From CAYNWK01 sp964400875 (lineage in GTDB: Bacteria; Chloroflexota; Anaerolineae; Anaerolineales; UBA4823), in contig CAYNWK010000012.1 in assembly GCA_964400875.1 (NCBI GenBank), positions 1 to 48,256 on the forward strand: a stretch of DNA of 48,256 bases, written 5' to 3'. Made by a program: the position numbers and the translations under genes. The notes under the pieces were generated by a model. The model had not been told where the DNA came from. It did not search any database and saw only the letters and a list, made by a program, of their open reading frames with translations. Positions 1 through 6,989 of the stretch are shown here, in pieces. Position 1 is the first letter of the stretch; each line of letters opens with the position of its first letter.

Positions 1-838
1 ACAAGCCTTCGCCAATGACCCTAACGGCGTGCTCTCCACGTTGAATACGGGCACCATGGGACCTGTGTCCGATACCTATGTCTACTATCAAGGCACCAGC
101 ATGGCCGCTCCGCACGTCAGTGGCGTCGCTTCGCTACTTTATTCCCTCGATCCGACCCTGACTCCGGCGGAGATTTTGAACGTCCTTCAATCTACGGTCA
201 CCCCCTTCCCCGGGGGGAGCACCTGCAACACCGCCAACTGCGGGAGCGGGATCGTCAACGCCGGCGCAGCCGTCACATTGGTGGATGGCGGAATTCCCGA
301 ACCCCCAGAACCGGAGGTCTGCACGAACCTGCTGTCCGATCCTAGCTTCGAGGCTTATACACCCAACCCAAGCTGGACCGAGGCCTCGACCACTTTTGGC
401 ACTCCGCTATGCACCACCGCTGACTGTGGGACAGGCGCCGGCACTGCCGGCCCGCGTACCGGCGACGTTTGGGGCTGGTTCGGCGGTACCACGGCAAATG
501 AAACCGCTTCTCTTGAACAGACGGTTGCCATCCCTTACGGAACCACATCACTAAATTTTTACTTGTGGATCGGAAATGCCGACGCGGGGAGCGGTGCGGA
601 CGATGTGTTCACCGCCAAGATCGATTCTACCCCGGTGTTCACCGCAACCGCAGTTGAGGTCGGATCGTATCCCGACTTTACGTTGGTTGAATTGGACGCC
701 ACCTCCTTCGCTGACACAGGTTCCCATACCGTACGCTTCGACGTGAACACAACGGGGCAGGTCGTCAACTTCAACCTGGACGACGTAAACCTTTGCCAGA
801 CCTCAACCAAGACCTATCTGCCGGTGATCCTGCGTTGA
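1..838 (+). CDS. Secreted subtilisin-like (S8) serine protease, 3' end only
   Basis: This gene is cut by the window start; the frame is open from base 2. About 40 residues in lies GTSMAAPHVSG, the S8 (subtilase) block carrying the catalytic serine. The Asp and His parts of the triad must lie upstream. After the protease domain comes a Cys-containing linker rich in Pro and Glu, then about 150 residues starting NLLSDPSFE. That part looks like a carbohydrate-binding or galactose-binding-like beta-sandwich. The protein ends in KTYLPVILR, a tail of the YLP-hydrophobic-Arg type that I recall from many secreted Chloroflexota proteins. The protein is probably an exported extracellular protease with a C-terminal binding module. 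A perfect palindrome lies 48 bases after the stop. Family assignment is firm; the beta-sandwich label is an inference from its opening motif. Confidence 0.9.
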   Translation, partial: QAFANDPNGVLSTLNTGTMGPVSDTYVYYQGTSMAAPHVSGVASLLYSLDPTLTPAEILNVLQSTVTPFPGGSTCNTANCGSGIVNAGAAVTLVDGGIPEPPEPEVCTNLLSDPSFEAYTPNPSWTEASTTFGTPLCTTADCGTGAGTAGPRTGDVWGWFGGTTANETASLEQTVAIPYGTTSLNFYLWIGNADAGSGADDVFTAKIDSTPVFTATAVEVGSYPDFTLVELDATSFADTGSHTVRFDVNTTGQVVNFNLDDVNLCQTSTKTYLPVILR

Positions 839-885
839 CCGTCGCAGGAGCCTATTAATCTGCAGCTGATCGGAGCTGATCAGTC

Positions 886-917
886 ACGGCGGCGGGAGGG
901 TACCCTCCCGCCGCCGT
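886..917. terminator. Perfect 32-bp GC-rich palindrome, likely bidirectional terminator
   Basis: Bases 886-900 are the exact reverse complement of 903-917, with TA at the centre. The hairpin sits 48 bases after the protease stop. The following T tract is poor (TTGTCTT), so termination could be weak or need a factor. Confidence 0.6.
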
Positions 918-960
918 TGTCTTAATAGGTCGGATTGCTGTGATCCAGGCGGGCGGAATC

Positions 961-988
961 AAAAAGGGCTGCTGTTTGCCGCAGCCCC
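961..988 (-). terminator. Rho-independent terminator of the SBBP gene
   Basis: Read on the minus strand, the arms GGGCTGC and GCAGCCC enclose an eight-base loop and are followed by TTTTT. It lies about 30 bases beyond the stop codon at 1017 of the convergent beta-propeller gene. Confidence 0.8.
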
Positions 989-1016
989 ATTTGTATTTCA
1001 AGCAGCGTTTACCGGG

Positions 1017-3542
1017 CTATCGAATGCTTACCAGGATGCTCGTACCGTTGCTGTCGCTATCCGGATCGTGGTTCTCGGATGGCGCATAACTCATTGTCGG
1101 GTGTTCCACGTTTTCGACCGAGAAAGTAACTTTCCAGGTGGGGCGCGAGATATTTCCACTGGTCAGCGTGCAGCTGCCGTCGCTATCGGTAGTGCATTGC
1201 GCCGTGCTCGACGAGCCTTTGTTCCAGGTTCCCGTGACGGTTGCTCCGCTGATCGGGTTTTCTTCCGAGTCGTGCACCGTGATGATCACAATACCTTGCC
1301 ATATTTTCTTGCCAGAGACCCAGCTGCTGCCGCCGTCCAGGTCCCCTACGTGAAGGGTTGTTTCCGCTGATGGTGTGGCCGTCGGAGATGACTCTGTCGA
1401 CGTGGCGGTTGGAAAGACATCTGTTGGGGTGGCCGTTGGTGATACCGCTGTCGGCGTCTCCGTCGGGGGCGTGGCGCCGCCGTCGCTGAGCTTCGCCACG
1501 TAGAGGTCTGTCTGCGATCCGGTGATATACACCGCCCCGGCGTTATCGAGGCCGATGCCATGACCGGCGTTGGCGGTCCCCGAACCAATGATTACCGTGT
1601 AGAGCAGTTCGCTTCCGCTGACGTTCAGTTTCGCCAGGGCGATATCTGCGCCCGGACCGGTGCGGGTTACCCCAGGGAAGTCCGTCGATTGCGTGTAGCC
1701 AATCAGGTAAGCTTCCCCGGCATCATTGATCGCCAGGCCTCTGGCAACGTCATCCAGGCCGCCGCCCAGGTAGGTGCTGTAAACCAAGGCGCTGCCGTCC
1801 GGGGCGAATTTTGCCGCGAACATGTCGTCGCAATTAACCGGCCCGCCAAATCCCGGGATCCCGCAATCCAGGGCTCCACCGATGTAATCCTTCCGGTAAG
1901 CGCCTGTTGTAGTCGGGAAATCCGCGGAGCGGGTATAACCGGCCACGTAGGCGTTTCCTGCGCTGTTGACTGCCAGGCGCCGCGCGTAATCGATATCGGC
2001 CCCGCCCAGGTAGGTGCTGTAGGCCAAGGCGCTTCCGTCCGCCGTTATCTTGGTCACGAAGACGTCTTCATCCTGAAACTCACCGGCTCGCTCCCCCTGT
2101 AGCGCTGCCTGGGTGGGAAAATCGTCCGACTGCGTATACCCGGTGATGTAGATGTTCTCGGCTGCGTCCAGCGCGATGCTTTCGCCGTAATCCTCGAAGG
2201 AGCCGCCCAGGTAGGTGCTGTAGAGCACGTTCAGCCCGTCCGGCGAGAGCTTCGTGACGAAGGTATCCTCACAGAAACACTGGTTCAAGTTCAAATTGCC
2301 CTGGATCGGGTTCAAGGTGGGGAAATCGGTTGATTCAGTGTAACCGACCAGGTAAATCTCTCCGTTATCGTTGAGGGTGAGGTCGTGGATCTCGTCGCTG
2401 CGGCTGCCCCCGAAGAAGGTGCTGAACTGAAGTGAACCGTCTTCTGCAGCCAGCTTGGTGACGAAGGCGTCGCGGGTCACCCCGTTCTTCGTCGACTGCA
2501 TGGCGTTCAAGATCGGGAAGTCGGTCGAATCGGTAAAACCGCCCACAAAGACGCCCCCCGCATTGTCCAGCGCGATCCCGCCGCCGTAATCCAGCCGGGA
2601 GCCGCGCAGGTAAGTGGCGTAGAGCAGCGTACCGGTAGGGGAAAACTTGGCGATCAGAACGTCGTTATTCGAGTCGTATACCCGCCCCAATACGTACGCG
2701 CTGCCGGCCGCGTCGATCGCTGTGTCGAAGCCGTAGTCGAATCCGCCCAGGTCCAGGCTCGTCTCGTAGACGATAGTTGGGTCGATCACCAGCGGCGCAG
2801 CGTGGTTGTAACTACCCACTGCAAAGCTGACTGCGCCGTTCCCACTGCCTGCTGCGAAAGCAACCGGTACGGCAACCCTGCGCCCGTCGAACTCTTGCCA
2901 GGCCAGAGGTGTTTTTTCTACTACCTGAGATTGGTCCGGCAGCGTGACCAGAAGGTTCCCGTTGGCCTGGTCCACGGCGACGCCGGTTGCTCCCGAATAC
3001 TGCCAGCGGATGCTACCTGGGTCCGCCCCTGGGGCAACCGTGAAGGTGCTTTTCAGCGCGCCGTCCTGACCTTCATAGCGCAAATCGATACCGGGGTAAA
3101 GTTCCCGGTAGTCGATCGTCGCGTAAGTGGACAGGTTTGTGCGCCAGTCGGCTGACGTGCTGCCGCGATACTCGTTGATCTTCGTCGGCAGAGGAGCGCT
3201 CGCCTCAAGTTCCGGCGCCGGGTTGGCCGCCATGAACTTCACCTGCAGCAGCTCCTGGCTGCCAGGCAGGTGCATGGTGATACCTTGCGGCGCGAAAGTG
3301 AGCCGGCTGCCTGCACCATATGCCTCGAAAACGGCGCCAGACCCGTTCGTGTTTCTCCCTGGAACAAATGCCAGCGGCAGCTGTCCGAAGGATGCCAGAT
3401 TGGGCGCGTGCAGCGCGCTTGTCGGCGTGGAGAGCAGCCCGCCTCCCAGTAGAGGGAGCATCATCAGCGTCGTTATCAGGCCCAGGATGGCCAGGGTCAG
3501 TCCGGGTGCGCGCCTGGCTTGGGCTAAGACCGTCGTTCGCAT
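1017..3542 (-). CDS. Secreted SBBP-repeat beta-propeller protein
   Basis: Large exported protein, about 841 residues. I chose the ATG at 3542 because AAGGAGG lies six bases upstream; an in-frame extension to 3620 has no such site. The N-terminus has a basic segment and a hydrophobic stretch typical of a signal peptide. Next comes a domain of the type that usually precedes SBBP repeats. Then about eight repeats follow, each with phrases such as YSTYLGG, DNAG/DAAG, YITGYTQS and DFPT (SBBP family, beta-propeller). A Thr/Pro/Ser linker (TPTATP-like) follows. The C-terminal domain of about 110 residues is immunoglobulin-like, with the phrases VHDSEENPISGATVTG and HDPDSDSNGTSI. It is probably a cell-surface or extracellular structural or binding protein. 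No catalytic motif is visible. The gene stands alone between two terminators. Confidence 0.85.
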   Translation of the reverse strand: MRTTVLAQARRAPGLTLAILGLITTLMMLPLLGGGLLSTPTSALHAPNLASFGQLPLAFVPGRNTNGSGAVFEAYGAGSRLTFAPQGITMHLPGSQELLQVKFMAANPAPELEASAPLPTKINEYRGSTSADWRTNLSTYATIDYRELYPGIDLRYEGQDGALKSTFTVAPGADPGSIRWQYSGATGVAVDQANGNLLVTLPDQSQVVEKTPLAWQEFDGRRVAVPVAFAAGSGNGAVSFAVGSYNHAAPLVIDPTIVYETSLDLGGFDYGFDTAIDAAGSAYVLGRVYDSNNDVLIAKFSPTGTLLYATYLRGSRLDYGGGIALDNAGGVFVGGFTDSTDFPILNAMQSTKNGVTRDAFVTKLAAEDGSLQFSTFFGGSRSDEIHDLTLNDNGEIYLVGYTESTDFPTLNPIQGNLNLNQCFCEDTFVTKLSPDGLNVLYSTYLGGSFEDYGESIALDAAENIYITGYTQSDDFPTQAALQGERAGEFQDEDVFVTKITADGSALAYSTYLGGADIDYARRLAVNSAGNAYVAGYTRSADFPTTTGAYRKDYIGGALDCGIPGFGGPVNCDDMFAAKFAPDGSALVYSTYLGGGLDDVARGLAINDAGEAYLIGYTQSTDFPGVTRTGPGADIALAKLNVSGSELLYTVIIGSGTANAGHGIGLDNAGAVYITGSQTDLYVAKLSDGGATPPTETPTAVSPTATPTDVFPTATSTESSPTATPSAETTLHVGDLDGGSSWVSGKKIWQGIVIITVHDSEENPISGATVTGTWNKGSSSTAQCTTDSDGSCTLTSGNISRPTWKVTFSVENVEHPTMSYAPSENHDPDSDSNGTSILVSIR

Positions 3543-3743
3543 GCGTAACCTCCTTAGAAGAATAGGGCATTCGAATAGCCGGAATGTTTGCACTGGCATA
3601 AGGTACCTGCTGGCTCTCACCCACCAGAATTTTCTTTCCTGATCCTACTCCTCAAGGATTACAAAAGTCTTATGAAAGGCTTAAACATCCCGAATAATTG
3701 CATATTTATCGGTTGATTTACGCCTTTGAATGTTTAAAGATCT

Positions 3744-3783
3744 AAAACCCCCTCCAAGTCAATCTCAACTGGGAGGGGGTTTT
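3744..3783. terminator. Bidirectional intrinsic terminator
   Basis: Arms AAAACCCCCTCC (3744-3755) and GGAGGGGGTTTT (3772-3783) are fully complementary with a 16-base loop. T runs flank the stem on both strands. It lies 26 bases beyond the stop of the patatin gene and insulates it from the SBBP leader region. Confidence 0.85.
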
Positions 3784-3809
3784 GGCTGGATGGGTTGTTC
3801 TGCGTGCTA

Positions 3810-5039
3810 CTATCCAATTCCAGCTTGCGGGTAAGGGAAACCGGGAGGCGCTGGCAGGGAGGGCTCGACGTGCTTGCGTAAAGCGGCATCACAGATGGCA
3901 TAACCCCAGTTGATCAGTTTCTCTTGCAACGCAGGGTCGAGTCGTTTCATGCGCGTCGGCGTGTTGGCGAGTTCGATGGTCTTCTCTTCGGGACATTCCA
4001 GTGCGTCGCCGAGCCTGTAATTGGCGATGTCGGAGCGAATCCCCCAATAGGCGCCCTTCCGGGTTGTGCGTTTGAACAAATCACTCTCTTGGTCAGCCCC
4101 TTGATCGATCAGCTCAGTCCGCTGTACGTAGGAATCGATGACCTGCTTTTTACGCAAGGAGCGAACCTGATTGTCGATCAAACTTAAAGTCCGGTAAGTG
4201 TGGCGCGCCCAATCCAGCTTCGGCTCAGGTTCGGGTTGCAACTTGCCGCCCCCATCACTAACCAGTACGGTATCGTAAAGTTTCCAGACCGTCTCGAGGC
4301 CGAGGTTGTCATAGACGCCGCCGTCGGACAAGAACACATCCGTAGTGTATGGCTCGAATTGCAGATCTATGCCGGAGCCAGGGGTGAAATCATCGTCCTC
4401 TAATTCGAGCTTGAGCGGTGAAAGAAACGGAGGGAACGCGGTTGAAGCCGCCACAGCCTTCGCTAATAGGACTTTTGGGTTTTTGACTTCACCAACGCGA
4501 TAGTCGCGCATGTAAGGTTTCATGAAGCGCCACAATGCGCCCGACTGTACGTTGGTTGCATTGATCACGAAGCGTGGATGATCCGGCAGATCCTGGAGCG
4601 TGGCGTCGCCAAAGAGATATTTCCGGTAAGCGTTGACCACTCGCTCGCCGATCGAACCCGAGCCAAGCGCTCCGCCCAGGATGGCGCCTGCGTCTATCGT
4701 GCGGGCGCAAAGTTTGCGGATCGGTTCTACGACGGCCGAGACAAACTGAGCGCCGACTCCGCTGGCGTCGAAAGCGAGCCTGGACCAGTTGAGGCCGAGC
4801 ACTCCGGAGAGAATCGAGCCTCCTGATACGCTGGAGATGCGGTCGATCTTGTTGAGGTAGCCCGCCTGATTGAGCCGCCACAAGACGCCCAGGTGAAAGA
4901 GCGTGGCGCGGTACCCACCCCCGGACAAACACAGCCCGATCCCGGCGATAGGAATCCCGGAATCGAAGTCCGAACCGGTATCGACAATCTCAACAGGGGA
5001 CAAGCTGCGCAGATTTGCAGCCGAAAGGTCAACCTTCAT
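3810..5039 (-). CDS. Patatin-like phospholipase
   Basis: 409-residue putative lipid acyl hydrolase with a Ser-Asp dyad. GGGYRA (residues about 40-45) is the oxyanion-hole motif. SSVSGGS (about 69-75) is the nucleophile elbow, with Ser72 as the likely nucleophile. SDGGVYDNLG (about 238-247) carries the catalytic Asp. The elbow reads S-x-S-x-G rather than the usual G-x-S-x-G, a variant seen in some members. I prefer ATG 5039 to the in-frame GTG at 5045, because GGAGG (5047-5051) is seven bases from the ATG but only one from the GTG. No signal peptide or membrane span is evident, so it is likely cytoplasmic. Substrate is unknown. Confidence 0.88.
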   Translation of the reverse strand: MKVDLSAANLRSLSPVEIVDTGSDFDSGIPIAGIGLCLSGGGYRATLFHLGVLWRLNQAGYLNKIDRISSVSGGSILSGVLGLNWSRLAFDASGVGAQFVSAVVEPIRKLCARTIDAGAILGGALGSGSIGERVVNAYRKYLFGDATLQDLPDHPRFVINATNVQSGALWRFMKPYMRDYRVGEVKNPKVLLAKAVAASTAFPPFLSPLKLELEDDDFTPGSGIDLQFEPYTTDVFLSDGGVYDNLGLETVWKLYDTVLVSDGGGKLQPEPEPKLDWARHTYRTLSLIDNQVRSLRKKQVIDSYVQRTELIDQGADQESDLFKRTTRKGAYWGIRSDIANYRLGDALECPEEKTIELANTPTRMKRLDPALQEKLINWGYAICDAALRKHVEPSLPAPPGFPYPQAGIG

Positions 5040-5143
5040 CGTCACGCCTCCATTACTTACGAGTAGAATCTAAGGAAAACTTTCTTATGCTCGAAGTCAG
5101 ATGATCGCCCTACACGAGCATAGACAGCGCCGAACACCCTTAC

Positions 5144-5530
5144 TCACGCCTTTGACCGGAGAAAATTGACCAGCCAAGCTGCTCCTGCAAGACCGATTGC
5201 TCCCAAGGCGAGGAGTGGCGCGAAGAAAACAGGGAAATACAGCCGCACACCCTTGAAAAGTGTTCTTTCGTTGCGCTGGTTACCCGGGACGGGTTCCCCA
5301 TCGAAATTCACGCAAGTCACCGAGAGGGTACGCTCCCCAGGCTCGTTGAAAGTCGCCCGATACCATTCGCTGAACAGCTGGCTGCCCGGCGGGCACAGGA
5401 ACTCAGCAGCGTAGCCCGGGCTGTGCAGCGGCGCGGTCAGGGTAGCCAGGCAGGCAAGCCCCACCGCCGCCAGAGCGGCGGCTACCAAAAGGAGTATGCC
5501 CATGACAGTGTAAATACCGATTGGTTTCAT
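5144..5530 (-). CDS. Small two-helix membrane protein of unknown function
   Basis: 128 residues. A hydrophobic segment near the N-terminus (about residues 8-30) and another near the C-terminus (about 98-122) flank a roughly 65-residue hydrophilic region. That region contains two Cys residues (in LCPPGSQ and VTCVNFDG) that could form a disulfide outside the membrane. The C-terminus is basic (RSKA). No Shine-Dalgarno is clear before the ATG at 5530. I do not recognise the family. It lies upstream of the patatin gene on the same strand, separated by about 100 bases, so co-transcription is possible but not shown. Confidence 0.6.
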   Translation of the reverse strand: MKPIGIYTVMGILLLVAAALAAVGLACLATLTAPLHSPGYAAEFLCPPGSQLFSEWYRATFNEPGERTLSVTCVNFDGEPVPGNQRNERTLFKGVRLYFPVFFAPLLALGAIGLAGAAWLVNFLRSKA

Positions 5531-5587
5531 GGCGGTTTCGATTTTCGATTATGAGAAACCAGATGGGCGCCGGGTACCCTTGAAGCG

Positions 5588-6007
5588 TTAGATTGCCCGC
5601 ATGCGATTGTTGCGGGCGTTATGCTCCACCTCCGCCAGTCCCAGCGCCTCCAGCACCGGCGGCACGTAGTTGGCGAAACGGCCACGCAGCCCCTTCTTCA
5701 GCCCATACCAGCCACCGACAGGGTTTTCCGGCGACCGCGCCCAGGCTTCCACGGTGCCCTCCGTGGCCGGTTTCTGCTCATCGGCGCTGCCTAAGGGCAT
5801 CCAGTCGCCGTGTTCTGTGAGCATGGCGTGCAAGTCTTCGATGCAGCGCAGCTGGTAGCCAAGTTCCGTTTTCCCCACTGTGCAAACCAGCGCCGGAGGG
5901 TCGGCTGCTTTGTCCCGGAACATCTGGAATTCGCCCTTCGGGCTCGGGGTTTGCAGTATCCAGGGATCGTCCTTGGTACCTTTACCTTTAAATGGTGCTT
6001 TGCTCAT
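5588..6007 (-). CDS. Conserved small soluble protein, function unknown
   Basis: 139 residues, no signal peptide or membrane span. The start at 6007 (MSKAPFKGKG) is chosen because AAAGGAG on the minus strand is about six bases upstream. The adjacent ATG at 6010 is also possible, while the further in-frame start at 6031 would overlap the Shine-Dalgarno. The protein contains the compact, Trp- and Gly-rich phrases GTKDDPWIL, HGDWMPLGSADEQKP and NPVGGWYGLKKGLRGRF, followed by a helix LEALGLAEVEHNARNNRMRA. The strongly patterned sequence suggests a real conserved family, perhaps an uncharacterised DUF. I cannot name a function. Confidence 0.65.
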   Translation of the reverse strand: MSKAPFKGKGTKDDPWILQTPSPKGEFQMFRDKAADPPALVCTVGKTELGYQLRCIEDLHAMLTEHGDWMPLGSADEQKPATEGTVEAWARSPENPVGGWYGLKKGLRGRFANYVPPVLEALGLAEVEHNARNNRMRAI

Positions 6008-6263
6008 CATTTGCTCCTTTTGAATATTCAAGCTATGGATGCCGATCTTCGTACAAGTTGAATTTTACTCTGTGTTGCAGTATCGATTAGGGTACTTTGG
6101 AATTTTCCTACTCTCCATTTGTTTGTGTTCGTGAAGATTGCGAGTTCTGCTCCTAGGTGCCGACGGAGGAACCAGCCTTAAATCGATCAAACATTTAAAC
6201 GAATCCGGCCACCGACGCCGTCTGCGAGTCAGGCGCGAGGGAGTTTGGCGGCATTCCGGCGCA

Positions 6264-6292
6264 TTGACGGATGGGCTTTTAACGGGTACAAT
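6264..6292 (+). promoter_or_regulatory. Sigma-70-type promoter of tRNA-Ala
   Basis: TTGACG (6264-6269), a 17-base spacer and TACAAT (6287-6292). Transcription would start near 6299, about 14 bases before the tRNA. The same two hexamers recur before the atp operon at 37330. Confidence 0.75.
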
Positions 6293-6312
6293 GCCCTTAA
6301 TAATTCAGAATT

Positions 6313-6385
6313 GGGCCCATAGCGCAGTTGGGAGCGCGTCTCAATGGCATTGAGAAGGTCGAGGGTTCGAATCCCTCTGGGTCCA
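6313..6385 (+). tRNA. tRNA-Ala, anticodon GGC
   Basis: A 73-base cloverleaf. The acceptor stem GGGCCCA / TGGGTCC includes the G3-U70 wobble pair that identifies alanine tRNAs. The D-arm has GCGC/GCGC, and the anticodon stem TCTCA/TGAGA encloses ATGGCAT with anticodon GGC. The variable loop is AGGTC and the T-arm GAGGG/CCCTC encloses TTCGAAT. The discriminator is A. The 3' CCA is not encoded. It has its own promoter at 6264. Confidence 0.97.
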
Positions 6386-6461
6386 CTTTGTTTTAAGCCA
6401 ATTCTATAGTCGTTGGTCAGGTAGTAGGGGAAATCCGTGAACCCGGATTGCCAAGTTGCCT

Positions 6462-6790
6462 GATCACGATAACGAAAGTCTGGCAGGAGCAGTAAGCCAT
6501 CCGTCAGCGAGCCGGGAGAGCGAGGTGTGAGCCCGGCGTGGTGTCCACGGAGCACGGCGAAATTTGAACCTGTTTATTAGAATTCGCTTAGGCCGAACTC
6601 GCCTGCCGCCCCATCATGGGCAGACTTCGCTGGTGAAACCATTCCAGGGCTTACCTCCGGGATGGGGCGTAGTCAGCGACGGGGATCGCCCGTTAGCGCG
6701 AACCAGAGCGGCCTGCCCGGCGCGTCCGGGTGCGGCAAGCAGGGTGGTACCGCGGAGTCCCTTCGTCCCTGAACGGCGAGGGGCTTTTTT
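6462..6790 (+). promoter_or_regulatory. T-box riboswitch controlling leuS copy 1
   Basis: The antiterminator signature AGGGTGGTACCGCGG is at 6741-6755. Its TGGT pairs with the ACCA end of an uncharged tRNA whose discriminator is A, as in tRNA-Leu. Upstream, AGGAGCAGTAAGC (about 6484) and AGCGAGCCGGG...GGTGTGAGCCCGG (about 6518-6550) match the usual AG-bulge and distal-loop regions of Stem I. A terminator hairpin follows at once. The 5' boundary is approximate, and I could not assign a leucine specifier codon with confidence. Uncharged tRNA should favour read-through into the leader ORF and leuS. Confidence 0.88.
6756..6790 (+). terminator. T-box terminator hairpin
   Basis: AGTCCCT and AGGGGCT arms, extended inside by CGTC/GGCG with one bulged base, enclose CCTGAAC and are followed by six T (6785-6790). 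The 5' arm follows directly on the T-box antiterminator sequence, as expected for mutually exclusive folds. Confidence 0.8.
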
Positions 6791-6821
6791 GATCTCTAGC
6801 AGGTATTTTGGGAGGTGCATG

Positions 6822-6989
6822 ATGGTGGAGCAAGCCAGTTTTAATTCCCGAATGACGGGTATCCGCTGCCTTCTCGCGCGCCTCCTCGGCCTCCTTCTTT
6901 TGAGCCGGTCCAAAGCGGCCATCGATATCGATCCGAGCGTTCAAAGAAGGAGGTTGTTATGTCCGATACGTATTTACCCGGACAAATAG
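6822..6989 (+). CDS. Putative leucine-rich leader peptide of leuS
   Basis: A 55-codon ORF (56 from the ATG at 6819) between the T-box terminator and leuS. GGGAGG (6810-6815) lies six bases before the ATG at 6822 and three before the one at 6819. Residues 18-28, counted from 6819, read LLARLLGLLLL, encoded by CTT CTC, CTC CTC, CTC CTT CTT TTG: eight leucine codons in eleven. The ORF overlaps the first 31 bases of leuS in another frame and stops at 6987-6989. The C-terminal part has no conserved look, as expected if only the act of translation matters. By analogy with leuL-type leaders, stalling on Leu codons would sense charged tRNA-Leu. Seen directly: ORF, Shine-Dalgarno and codon run. Inferred: regulatory role. 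Confidence 0.6.
   Translation: MVEQASFNSRMTGIRCLLARLLGLLLLSRSKAAIDIDPSVQRRRLLCPIRIYPDK
6890..6953 (+). promoter_or_regulatory. leuS: Anti-Shine-Dalgarno hairpin within the leader ORF
   Basis: CCTCCTTCTTT (6890-6900), inside the codons for Leu25-Leu28 of the leader, is perfectly complementary to AAAGAAGGAGG (6943-6953), the Shine-Dalgarno region of leuS copy 1 (ATG 6959). Two G-U pairs and a C-G pair extend the stem outwards. A second CCTCCT copy at 6881-6886 could also pair. A ribosome stalled on the Leu codons would cover the anti-Shine-Dalgarno arm and free the start site. Confidence 0.55.

Noticed and set aside
1560..2102. 180-codon plus-strand ORF within the SBBP gene
   Set aside because: Opposite a convincing repeat protein; its apparent repeats merely mirror the repeated beta-propeller codons.
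3543..3743. Possible cyclic-di-GMP riboswitch in the leader of the SBBP gene
   Set aside because: A GCAAAC...CCGGC-like phrase is present on the minus strand, but the conserved helices and tetraloop receptor of GEMM could not be matched.
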